Assembly: GCA_017306015.1 (NCBI GenBank)
Contig: JAFKJK010000019.1
Span: 1 to 64,000, forward strand
DNA length: 64,000 bases
From: Propionibacteriaceae bacterium
GTDB taxonomy: Bacteria > Actinomycetota > Actinomycetes > Propionibacteriales > Propionibacteriaceae
Direction of reading: 5' to 3'
Below are positions 56,742 through 64,000 of the stretch, piece after piece. Made by a program: the position numbers and the translations under genes. The notes under the pieces are model-generated. The model ran no database searches. It saw nothing but the letters and a program-made list of their open reading frames with translations, and was not told where the DNA came from. How positions within the stretch are numbered: position 1 is the stretch's first letter; every line of letters starts with the position of its first letter.

Positions 56742-57020
56742 TCCACGAACCAGCAGAGGGTGCTTGGCACCCTCCTCAACGCGAACACCGGGAAGCTCCG
56801 ACCCGGCATCCGGTCGGGCGGCCCGAGAGATCCAGTGCATCCCCGGCCGTCGCCGGTGCACAGCTGCGCGATCTGTGGGCGAACGGCGTTCCCGGACGTC
56901 CTGATCGCCCATGCCCAGCCGCACCATGCGGCTCCGTACCCCACGCCGTCCTGGCGTCGCCATGCCGTCATCCCTGCCGTCGGGCAGGTCAGCGAGAGAT
57001 TGGAGCTCAGTCCAACCGCC

Positions 57021-58115
57021 ATGAAGACAACAGCAGCAGTCGTCGATGCCCCTGGTGGGGCACATCGGATCAGCGAGATCGACCTGACCGGTCCCCGGGC
57101 CGGTGAGGTGCTCGTCCGGATCGTCGCGTCCGGTGTCTGCCACACCGACCAGATCGCTCAGGAGCAGGTGATTCCCGTTCCCTTGCCCGCAGTGCTCGGC
57201 CATGAGGGCGCGGGCGTCGTCGTAGAGGTCGGCGCAGGCGTGGACGACCTGCGACCCGGCGACGGGGTGTGCCTGAGCTTCGCCTCGTGCGGTCAGTGCC
57301 TGGAATGCCTGAAGGCCAGGCCGTTCCTGTGCCGGGACTTCAACCGGCTCAACTTCAGTGGCCGGATGCGGGACGGTTCCACGCGGCTCAGCCGGGACGG
57401 CGCGCCGGTCTCGGTGTTCTTCGGCCAGTCCTCGTTCGCCGGCCATGCCGTGGTGGATCGACGAGGCCTGGTGAAGCTGCCGGCTGGCACCGACCTGAGG
57501 CAGGTCGCGCCACTGGGGTGCGGCATCCAGACCGGCGCCGGCGCCGTGCTGAACCGGCTGCGACCCGAGTTCGGTTCGTCCATCGCGATCATCGGGTGCG
57601 GCACCGTCGGGCTGAGCGCGGTGATGGCTGCCGCCCTCGCGGGCTGCGAACGGGTGGTGGCCATCGGCGGCAAGCCGCAGAGTCTGGAACTCGCTCTGGA
57701 ACTGGGGGCCACCCACGTGGTGAACCGCCACGAACACGGCGACATCGCTGACGCCGTCAAGCATGTCGGAGGAGGGCTGGTGGACTACGCGATCGACACC
57801 AGCGGCGTCCCGATGCTGGTCCGCGCCGCGCTGGCCAGCTGCCGTCCGGGTGGTGCTGCCGTCGTCCTCGGGGTCACCGGAGAGCTGGCGATCAACGTGC
57901 AGCAGGAGTTGATGGGTGAGAGCAAGTCGTTGATCGGCGTGGTCGAGGGCGACTCGGTTCCCGCGGTCTTCCTGCCCCAACTCATCGAGTACCAGCAGCT
58001 GGGGCGATTCCCGTTCGAGCGGTTGATCACCTACTACCCGTTCGACGAGATCAACCGTGCGGTCGCCGACTCAGCTGCCGGCCGGACGATCAAGGCCGTG
58101 CTCACGACCGAGTGA
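57021..58115 (+). CDS. Zinc-dependent alcohol dehydrogenase (aryl-alcohol/AdhC type)
   Basis: A 364-residue MDR enzyme of the class III/benzyl-alcohol type: catalytic zinc motif ASGVCHTDQI, VLGHEGAGVV, structural cysteines in SCGQCLECLKARPFLC, then APLGCGIQTGAGAVLN and the NAD loop IIGCGTVGLSAVMAA. It differs from the two polyol-type dehydrogenases upstream. It may oxidise an aromatic or allylic alcohol, or process the product of the ABC-imported compound. The ATG at 57021 starts the canonical N-terminus. Confidence 0.92.
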   Translation: MKTTAAVVDAPGGAHRISEIDLTGPRAGEVLVRIVASGVCHTDQIAQEQVIPVPLPAVLGHEGAGVVVEVGAGVDDLRPGDGVCLSFASCGQCLECLKARPFLCRDFNRLNFSGRMRDGSTRLSRDGAPVSVFFGQSSFAGHAVVDRRGLVKLPAGTDLRQVAPLGCGIQTGAGAVLNRLRPEFGSSIAIIGCGTVGLSAVMAAALAGCERVVAIGGKPQSLELALELGATHVVNRHEHGDIADAVKHVGGGLVDYAIDTSGVPMLVRAALASCRPGGAAVVLGVTGELAINVQQELMGESKSLIGVVEGDSVPAVFLPQLIEYQQLGRFPFERLITYYPFDEINRAVADSAAGRTIKAVLTTE

Positions 58116-58124
58116 GCCTCCTTC

Positions 58125-58152
58125 GATCCGGCGGGCCGAGCCCGGACGGATC
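58125..58152. promoter_or_regulatory. Inverted repeat between the dehydrogenase and flavoprotein genes
   Basis: GATCCG (58125-58130) and CGGATC (58147-58152) are inverted arms enclosing an inner CGGGC/GCCCG stem. The structure could end the upstream transcript or serve as a regulator site for the flavoprotein operon; sequence alone does not decide. Confidence 0.4.
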
Positions 58153-58215
58153 TCATCCATCACCCACAGTCGCGTGTCGCGCGGCTGCGCGATCCACAGA
58201 GAAAGGGAAGTCGAA

Positions 58216-59679
58216 ATGAACATGCAGTTCGATGCCGAGTACGACATCGTCATCGTCGGTGCCGGAGCCTCCGGGCTGTCGGCAGCCGTTGAGGCAGTGA
58301 AGAACGGCAGCTCCGTCGCCGTCCTGGAGAAGCTGGACAGTGTCGGCGGACGTGGCCAGTTCGTCGAGGGCTCGACGGCGTTCGAGTCCGACGAGCAGAA
58401 GAAGCGCGGGATCGAGGTGACTCGCGCCCAGGGCTTCAAGGCACTGATGGACGAGTCCCAGTGGCGGGCCAACGCCGAAGTCGTCTCGGCCTTCGTCCAC
58501 AACGCCGCGACGACGATCCGCAAGCTGTCCGACATCGGTGCGGTGTGGGAGGACGTCACCATCTACGCCTACGAGCAGGAGAGCGAGCTCAAGACCATGC
58601 ACTGGGCCGAGGGCGAGGGCGCCCGGATCATCGAGCTGATGGAGAAGGCGGCCCGTGACGGCGGCGCCGAGATCTACCTGAACACGGCGGCGTCGAGGCT
58701 TCTCACCGAGGATGGCCGAGTCGTCGGGCTGGAGGCCAGGGATGCCGACGGGCAGGAGCTCCAGCTCGGTGCCAAGGCCGTGATCCTGGCCGGCGGCGGC
58801 TACGCCTCCTCGCCGGAGATGATGGAGAAGCACTCCTGGTACGGCAAGAACGCCCGCTACCTCGTAGACCTGGGCACCCCCGGCAACACCGGCGATGGCC
58901 TCAACATGGCCGTGGCCGCTGGCGGGGCGACCGCAGAGACCGGGTCGGTGCTGCTGATGCCGGTCGCCAAGGACAAGACCATCACCTCGCATGTCTCCGG
59001 CGCCGGCTCCCAGCCCTACCTGTGGGTCAACACCTCGGGGCGCCGTTTCACCGATGAGGTGGTGGCGATGAACTTCTCCGACGCCGCGAACGTGATCGCA
59101 CAGGGAGACCAGGGCACCTCGTTCACCATCTTCGACGAGGCCACCAAGAAGCATCTCGAGACCGCCGGCTCCGACATCGGTCTGGGGACCTTCATCCCGT
59201 ACCACGCCCAGCTGGACAGGATGGACGCAGAACTCGAGCAGGATCTCGTCACCGGGACGGCGGCCAAGGCCGACACGATCGAGGAGCTTGCAGCCGCGAT
59301 CGGTGCACCTCCCGAGACCCTGGTGGCGACGGTCGACCGCTACAACCAGCTGGTGGCCGCAGGCGCGGACGACGACTTCTACAAGCCGGCGAAGTACCTG
59401 CGGGCGATCGAGCGGGCCCCGTTCTACGCCGTCCGGATGGTCGCGGGGACGCTCGTCTCGGTCGGCGGGATCAAGGTCAACGGCAACCTCCAGGTGATCG
59501 CCGAAGGCACGACCGACCCGATCCCCGGCCTGTACGCAGTGGGCGCGGAGGCCTCCGGCATCTACGGAGACACCTATCCGCTGACAGTCCCGGGGAACAT
59601 CAGTGGCTTCTCCTACACCTCGGGTTGGCTGGCTGCCGACCACGCCGCCAGCCAGATCGCCGAATCCGTGGCGGTCTGA
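58216..59679 (+). CDS. FAD-dependent oxidoreductase (fumarate/urocanate reductase-like flavoprotein)
   Basis: A 487-residue soluble flavoprotein: FAD loop IVIVGAGASGLSAAVEA (9-25), VLEKLDSVGGRGQF, capping domain, LWVNTSGRRFTDE with the Arg typical of this superfamily's substrate site, and GLYAVGAEASGIYGDTYP at the C-terminus. It has no heme or flavin-transfer domain. Its stop overlaps the electron-transfer flavoprotein gene (TGATG), so I infer that it works as a dehydrogenase passing electrons to that ETF. Substrate unknown. Confidence 0.85.
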   Translation: MNMQFDAEYDIVIVGAGASGLSAAVEAVKNGSSVAVLEKLDSVGGRGQFVEGSTAFESDEQKKRGIEVTRAQGFKALMDESQWRANAEVVSAFVHNAATTIRKLSDIGAVWEDVTIYAYEQESELKTMHWAEGEGARIIELMEKAARDGGAEIYLNTAASRLLTEDGRVVGLEARDADGQELQLGAKAVILAGGGYASSPEMMEKHSWYGKNARYLVDLGTPGNTGDGLNMAVAAGGATAETGSVLLMPVAKDKTITSHVSGAGSQPYLWVNTSGRRFTDEVVAMNFSDAANVIAQGDQGTSFTIFDEATKKHLETAGSDIGLGTFIPYHAQLDRMDAELEQDLVTGTAAKADTIEELAAAIGAPPETLVATVDRYNQLVAAGADDDFYKPAKYLRAIERAPFYAVRMVAGTLVSVGGIKVNGNLQVIAEGTTDPIPGLYAVGAEASGIYGDTYPLTVPGNISGFSYTSGWLAADHAASQIAESVAV

Positions 59680-60407
59680 TGACCACCGTCGTCGTCTTCA
59701 ACGTCGCTCGCGAACCCGCCGCTGCCCAGGTGCTGGCCGATGGCCGTCTGGTCTGGCCGGCAAGGAAACTCCCGGCCGGCGAGGACGACCACGCGGCACT
59801 GGCCGTCGCGGTTGGCCTGGCTGCGAGTGACCTGGTCGGGATCACCCTTGGGCAGGGTGATCCCGGCTGGGCCGCGGCTCGGGGAACGAGCGAGGTGGTG
59901 AGGGTCGCTGACGTCACCGTGGGCGACGACGACGGGGCCACCGCTGCCGCACTGGCGGCAGCGGTGGCCGAAGTGGACGGCGCGGAGCTGGTGGTGATCG
60001 GCGACTCCGAGCACCATCCCGGGCTGGCCCCGGCACTCGCGGGCTACCTCGGCTGGCCGGTCGTCCTGGCCGCGACGAGCGCCGTCCGCATCGGGAGCGA
60101 CGTCGAGGCCACGCGGCGGGCCGGAAGGGTGGAGGAGACCGTCTCCGTCCCGATCCCGGCCGTGATCGCGGTGGCTGCGGCCACGGAGGAGAGCTCGCCG
60201 CCGGGGATGAAGGCGATGCTGGCAGCTCGGCGGCTCCCGGTTCGCGACGTGACGGCTGCCGATCTCGGCATCGCGGCCGTACCGGCCTTCGAGCCCACGC
60301 TGACGAGTCTCCCCTCGAGCACCACCGCTCGACTGATCGGGGGAGACCCGCTGCAGGCGGCCACCGAGCTGGTCAAGGCCCTCCGCGCCGAGGGAGTCCT
60401 GGAATGA
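59679..60407 (+). CDS. Electron transfer flavoprotein beta subunit (FixA-like)
   Basis: A 242-residue EtfB-family protein, somewhat diverged and short. It retains the AMP/flavin-binding pattern ELVVIGDSEHHPGLAPALAGYLGWPVV and the C-terminal PPGMKAMLAARRLPVRDVTAADLG segment. It is coupled at both ends (TGATG and ATGA), fixing it as partner of the next gene. It carries electrons from a flavoprotein dehydrogenase to the ETF:quinone oxidoreductase. Confidence 0.87.
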   Translation: MTTVVVFNVAREPAAAQVLADGRLVWPARKLPAGEDDHAALAVAVGLAASDLVGITLGQGDPGWAAARGTSEVVRVADVTVGDDDGATAAALAAAVAEVDGAELVVIGDSEHHPGLAPALAGYLGWPVVLAATSAVRIGSDVEATRRAGRVEETVSVPIPAVIAVAAATEESSPPGMKAMLAARRLPVRDVTAADLGIAAVPAFEPTLTSLPSSTTARLIGGDPLQAATELVKALRAEGVLE

Positions 60408-61312
60408 CGACGACCTGGCTGGTGGTGACCGACCCCCTGGATCTCTGCGCGCTCGGACGCCTCGTGCCGGGACTCCCGGTGGACAGCATCGTCATCGGCG
60501 ATCGTGCCCTCGCAGACTCGTCGGCCCGCACCGGAGTCCGCAGCGTCCACTGGATCGAGCCGGTGGAGGGAGTCCCGGCCGACGCCTACGCTGCCGCTGC
60601 CGCCGACATCGTCCTGGGCGCGGCTCCCGGACTGGTCGCGACGACCGCGACGGCCCCGGCCTCACGCGCCGTCGTGGGGGTGGTCGCTGCGCGCTGCCGG
60701 GCGTCCGTTCTGTCGGGGGTCACCGGTGTCAGCGAGGCCGGCGACGCACTGGAGGTCACCGGAGGCGCCGCTGGGAACGCCGTGGTCGCCACCTGGGAGG
60801 TGTCCGGCCCGCTGTGCGCGTTCATCGCTCCTGCGGACGAGGCTCCCGCTCCCGGCGTCGCCGTGGGCCTGACCCCGCACCCCGACGCTGCTCCCCGCCC
60901 GTCCCGGGTCACCGTGTCGGCCGCTGCCGTCGCGTCCGGGCTGGCCGATGCGGCGAGAGTCGTGGGGGTCGGACGCGGGCTGCGGTCCCGGGCCGACCTC
61001 GCGATGGTCGAGGCGTTGGCCGGGAGCCTCGACGCTGAGCTGGCCTGCTCGATGCCGCTGGCCGAGGACCTCGGCTGGCTTCCCAAAGACCGGTTCGTCG
61101 GCCGGTCGGGCCAGCAGGTCTCGCCACGCCTCTATCTCGCCGTCGGGCTGTCGGGAGCACCCCAGCACCTCCAGGGGGTCCGTGGAGCGAAGGTCATCGT
61201 CGCCGTCAACTCCGACCCGGAGGCTGCGATCTTCCGTGCCGCCGACTACGGGATCGTGGGCGACCTGTACGAGGTCGTCCCCGCGCTCACGGCGGTGCTG
61301 GCCAGTGACTGA
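60404..61312 (+). CDS. Electron transfer flavoprotein alpha subunit (FixB-like)
   Basis: A 302-residue EtfA. The C-terminal FAD domain is clear: ARVVGVGRGLRSRADLAMVEALA, FVGRSGQQVSPRLYLAVGLSG, QHLQGVRGAKVIVAVNSD and EAAIFRAADYGIVGDLYEVVPAL. The N-terminal half is less conserved. The ATG overlaps the EtfB stop in ATGA. Loss of the usual N-terminal residues is not evident. Confidence 0.92.
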   Translation: MTTTWLVVTDPLDLCALGRLVPGLPVDSIVIGDRALADSSARTGVRSVHWIEPVEGVPADAYAAAAADIVLGAAPGLVATTATAPASRAVVGVVAARCRASVLSGVTGVSEAGDALEVTGGAAGNAVVATWEVSGPLCAFIAPADEAPAPGVAVGLTPHPDAAPRPSRVTVSAAAVASGLADAARVVGVGRGLRSRADLAMVEALAGSLDAELACSMPLAEDLGWLPKDRFVGRSGQQVSPRLYLAVGLSGAPQHLQGVRGAKVIVAVNSDPEAAIFRAADYGIVGDLYEVVPALTAVLASD

Positions 61313-61381
61313 CCTCGTCCGCTCGCGTGTCCGGGCCCCCGGGCACGACGTGGACGGAGTGTCTGGAGAGGAGGAGTCCGG

Positions 61382-62677
61382 ATGGAAGACGACGTCTTCG
61401 ACGTGATCGTCGTCGGCGGCGGGGTGGCCGGCTGCGTCACTGCCTATCAGTTGGCCCGGGCGGGCCGCTCCGTTGCGCTGCTGGAACGGGCCGCCACGCC
61501 AGGTTCGAAGAACCTCTCCGGAGGCGTCTTCTACTGCCGGGTCATGGACCAGGTGTTCCCGGGCTTCGTCGAGGAGGCGCCGGTCGAACGGCGGATCACC
61601 CGCAACTGCGTGTCGCTGCTGAACGAGTCGTCCGGCGTCACCGTCGACTACTGGGACGCGCGGCTCGCCGAGCCGGTGAACGCTGTCAGCGTGCTGCGCG
61701 GCCGGCTGGACGCCTGGCTGGCGGAACAGTGCGAGGCGGTCGGTGTCGCCGTCCTGCCCGGGGTCCGGGTGGACGCTCTGCTCCGTGACGCCGATCAGGT
61801 GGTCGGCGTCCGGGCCGACGAGGAGGAGCTGCGCGGCCGCGTGGTGATCCTGGCCGACGGGGTGAACTCGTTCCTCGCCCGGGAGGCCGGCTTGAGGGCC
61901 AAAGAGCCGCCGAAACACCTTGCCGTCGGGATCAAGTCGGTGATCGGACTGCCTGCGCAGCGGCTGGAGGAGCGATTCGGGCTCGCCCAAGGTGAGGGCG
62001 TGGCGTACGCGGTGGTCGGCGACTGCACCCAGGGCGTGGCTGGCGGAGGGTTCCTGTACACCAACGCCGATTCGGTCTCGGTCGGCGTCGTCCTACGGCT
62101 GGATGACCTGGCCGCGAGCGGCAGGACGGCCTCCGACATCCACGATCACTTCCTGGATCATCCGGCGATCTCGAGGCAACTCGCCGGCGGCACGCCCCTG
62201 GAGTACGGCTGCCACCTCACCATCGAGGCCGGGCCGCAAGCCGTCCGCCAGGACCTCACCGCACCGGGCCTCCTGGTGGTCGGTGACGCCGCCGGCTTCA
62301 CGCTCAACACCGGCTTCACGATCCGTGGAATGGACCTGGCGGCGGCGTCGGGGATGGCCGCTGCCCGGGCGGCGAACGCTGCCCTCGACGCGGGCGACCT
62401 CTCCCAGCGATCGATGGATCGCTATCGGGCCGAACTCGCGGCGACCTTCGCGGGACGCGACATGAGGACGTACGCTCACGCCCCCGCGTTCTTCGAGAAC
62501 AGGCTGCTCTACCGCGACGTCGGGCTGTTGGCCGCTGACGTCATGCACGGTGTCTACAGCCTGGACACGTCACCCCGCAGCCACCTGAGGGATGTCGCGC
62601 GGCACGCCGTCGCCGGGTCCCACGTCGGTTGGCGAAGGCTTGCCGGCCTCGTGTTCGCAGCGGTGAGGAGTCTGTGA
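61382..62677 (+). CDS. fixC: ETF:quinone oxidoreductase flavoprotein (FixC-like)
   Basis: A 431-residue FAD protein that passes electrons from ETF to the quinone pool. It shows the dinucleotide loop VIVVGGGVAGCVTAYQLA, GSKNLSGGVFY, ADGVNSFLA, and GLLVVGDAAGFTLNTGFTIRGMDLA, which is diagnostic of FixC/ETF-QO proteins. GGAGAGGAGGA precedes the ATG. The FixX-like ferredoxin gene overlaps its stop by one base. Confidence 0.92.
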   Translation: MEDDVFDVIVVGGGVAGCVTAYQLARAGRSVALLERAATPGSKNLSGGVFYCRVMDQVFPGFVEEAPVERRITRNCVSLLNESSGVTVDYWDARLAEPVNAVSVLRGRLDAWLAEQCEAVGVAVLPGVRVDALLRDADQVVGVRADEEELRGRVVILADGVNSFLAREAGLRAKEPPKHLAVGIKSVIGLPAQRLEERFGLAQGEGVAYAVVGDCTQGVAGGGFLYTNADSVSVGVVLRLDDLAASGRTASDIHDHFLDHPAISRQLAGGTPLEYGCHLTIEAGPQAVRQDLTAPGLLVVGDAAGFTLNTGFTIRGMDLAAASGMAAARAANAALDAGDLSQRSMDRYRAELAATFAGRDMRTYAHAPAFFENRLLYRDVGLLAADVMHGVYSLDTSPRSHLRDVARHAVAGSHVGWRRLAGLVFAAVRSL

Positions 62678-62967
62678 TGGACGACCTGGGCAACCTCGCG
62701 GAGCGACTCGCCCGCAACTCCTATCTCGTGGACGAGGCGCAACCCCACATCCAGGTCGACCAGGAGGCCGTCCGCCGCACCGGCGCGGGTCCGCTCCTGG
62801 TGAGGATCTGTCCGGCGCACGTCTACAGCCAGGGGGTGGACGGGCGCATCGAGGTCGCCTGGGCCGGCTGCCTCGAGTGCGGCACGTGTCTGGCGGTCGC
62901 TCCTGAGGGCACCCTCACCTGGCACTACCCGCGGGGTGGCTTCGGCGTCGGCTACCGGTACGGCTGA
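62677..62967 (+). CDS. fixX: FixX-like ferredoxin
   Basis: A 96-residue ferredoxin-like partner of FixC. ARICPAHVY-type CP motif and GCLECGTCLAVAPEG supply the iron-sulfur cysteines, and the end YPRGGFGVGYRYG is the FixX family signature. As in E. coli FixX, fewer than eight cysteines are present, consistent with a single cluster. The ATG sits in TGATG with the FixC stop. It completes the route flavoprotein to ETF to FixCX to quinone. Confidence 0.92.
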   Translation: MDDLGNLAERLARNSYLVDEAQPHIQVDQEAVRRTGAGPLLVRICPAHVYSQGVDGRIEVAWAGCLECGTCLAVAPEGTLTWHYPRGGFGVGYRYG

Positions 62968-63026
62968 TCCGAGGCTGTGGCGTGGCTGGCCGGTACCTGG
63001 ACCTCCGGACTGGGTGACCCGCCGAC

Positions 63027-64000
63027 TCACCCGTCCAACAGGCCCAACAGGCTGCGGACGAAGCTGTGGTGATCGCCGGACTGCTCCAGCAGCGTCGCGA
63101 TGTGGGACGGGTTGTTCAGGACCTCGATCAGCTCGTCCAGGACGTCGCGGAACACCGGACGGCCGTCCCGGCTGACCGCGAACATCAGCACCAGTCGCAC
63201 CTGAGAGCCGCTCCAGTCGATCGGGACGTCGCTCACCAGGACGGAGATGCCGGTCTTGCGGGCGTCGGGGTGCAGCGCGTGCGGAATGGCGAACTGGCCG
63301 CCGAACGCGGTCGGCGAGCGCTGCTCGCGGTCCAGGACCTCGGCCAGGAAGCCGTCGCTGGTGTAGCCCTCGCGCTCCAGCGTGTCGCTCATCAGCGTGA
63401 GCACGTCCGCCTTGTCCATCGGGTCGTCCACCCGGTGGAACAGGCTCACGTCCAGCAGCGAGACCAGGTTGGCGCGGAGCTTCGCCCGGGCCGCCCGGAC
63501 TCGCTCCGCGCGCACCGCCTCGGCGACCCGGTCGATGTCCTCGCGGGTGAGGAACGGGCTGATCCGGACCACCGGAACCTCGGTCTCGGCCTCCAGCTCG
63601 ATCACCGACACGACCAGGTCGCTGGTGAGTTCGCGCCAGTCGTAGCTGAGGCTGGTGACCGTGTCCTGCACCACCGCCTGCTCCCGGAGGGCCTCGGCGA
63701 GCCGGCGGGCGAGGTCGTCGTGCAGGTCGGAGTACCGCGGTGCGACACAGGTGATCGTCACCGGGGGCCCCTGGTTCATCTGTCGCTGCACCTGGTTGCC
63801 GATGTGGAAGGCGAGGAAGTCGACCTCGCCGCTGTGCACCTCGATGCCGGCGTAGGTCTCGATCTCGCGGGAGAACAGCAGGGCCAGTTCATGGATCAGC
63901 GGGTGCAACTGGCGGAACTCCGGCCCCAGCGGGGCGTCCAGGCTCCGTCCCGAATGAGCGCGGGCGATCAGGTTCTGGACGTGCAGGGCGAGCGCTGACA
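63027..64000 (-). CDS. PTS-regulated PRD activator/antiterminator, C-terminal part (5' end outside window)
   Basis: 324 codons including the stop, continuing in frame to the window edge, so the start is outside. The visible order is a PRD (ALALHVQNLIARAH, then LHPLIHELALLFSREIE), a GAT-type EIIB-like domain (VTITCVAPRYSDLHDDLARRL) and a C-terminal EIIA(Fru)-like domain with the phosphorylatable His in FAIPHALHPD. This is the architecture of LicR/MtlR-type regulators controlled by sugar PTS phosphorylation. The target operon is not in the window. Confidence 0.87.
   Translation of the reverse strand, partial: SALALHVQNLIARAHSGRSLDAPLGPEFRQLHPLIHELALLFSREIETYAGIEVHSGEVDFLAFHIGNQVQRQMNQGPPVTITCVAPRYSDLHDDLARRLAEALREQAVVQDTVTSLSYDWRELTSDLVVSVIELEAETEVPVVRISPFLTREDIDRVAEAVRAERVRAARAKLRANLVSLLDVSLFHRVDDPMDKADVLTLMSDTLEREGYTSDGFLAEVLDREQRSPTAFGGQFAIPHALHPDARKTGISVLVSDVPIDWSGSQVRLVLMFAVSRDGRPVFRDVLDELIEVLNNPSHIATLLEQSGDHHSFVRSLLGLLDG

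Noticed and set aside
62677-62967. FixX as a broken ferredoxin with missing cysteines
   Set aside because: Family members such as E. coli FixX also have a reduced cysteine set, and the signature end is intact.

Overview
The window is GC-rich, actinobacterial-type chromosome: GTG starts are common, genes overlap by 4 bases (ATGA/GTGA), and several promoters look leaderless. The gene set (teichoic-acid-like and rhamnose wall-polymer genes, SigE-family ECF sigma factor, LacI-controlled sugar operons) resembles the Propionibacteriaceae and relatives. That placement is inference; no rRNA or marker gene is present.

Left part (1-18800), ordinary chromosome. A DUF885 protein and a glycerophosphodiester phosphodiesterase precede a cell-wall polymer locus: a large GT2 glycosyltransferase, a membrane CDP-glycerol/ribitol polymer transferase, a fused cytidylyltransferase-reductase that probably makes CDP-ribitol, UDP-glucose dehydrogenase, and the dTDP-rhamnose genes (rmlC-rmlD fused, rfbB, divergent rfbA). 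Then come a glutathione peroxidase, a TetR regulator with a perfect palindromic operator facing a KstD-like flavoprotein, a nitrilase-family hydrolase and an ECF sigma factor with a membrane partner. A 30-base REP-like hairpin is scattered here, and one copy lies in frame inside the UDP-glucose dehydrogenase gene.

Middle (18825-31823), a genomic island of about 12.9 kb in the 3' end of tRNA-Ser(GGA). It has a 21-bp att duplication, paired integrase arm-site repeats at both ends and a tyrosine integrase. Cargo: an AbiE toxin-antitoxin pair; a divergently regulated, tightly coupled operon holding a DNA-base-hypermodification-type helical protein (HMUDK_hel/aGPT-PPlase-like), a small unknown protein, a divergent thymidylate-synthase-fold protein, an AcpS-type phosphopantetheinyl transferase, an XRE regulator, an ImmA/IrrE metalloprotease fused to a chagasin-type cysteine-protease inhibitor, and a papain-like protease; a convergent thymidylate kinase-like plus dCMP/dUMP hydroxymethylase-like pair; and a GNAT-ASCH-membrane protein cassette. 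This is the best candidate for an undescribed system: nucleotide or DNA base modification coupled to a protease-inhibitor switch.

Right of the island (32147-47408): an orphan Imm-5-like immunity protein; a LacI-controlled fructan/sucrose operon (two GH32 enzymes and an ABC importer) with paired operators 42 bp apart; two abutting pseudogenes (NarL-type response regulator, YhcG-type nuclease); and a LuxI-like acyltransferase, a ThiF/E1-like enzyme and an HTH-STAND-WD40 protein.

Right end (47593-64000): a LacI-controlled catabolic operon (three zinc alcohol dehydrogenases, split transketolase, Rbs-type ABC importer), followed by a fumarate-reductase-like flavoprotein with its own ETF and ETF:quinone oxidoreductase (FixC/FixX-like), and a PTS-regulated PRD activator cut by the window edge.
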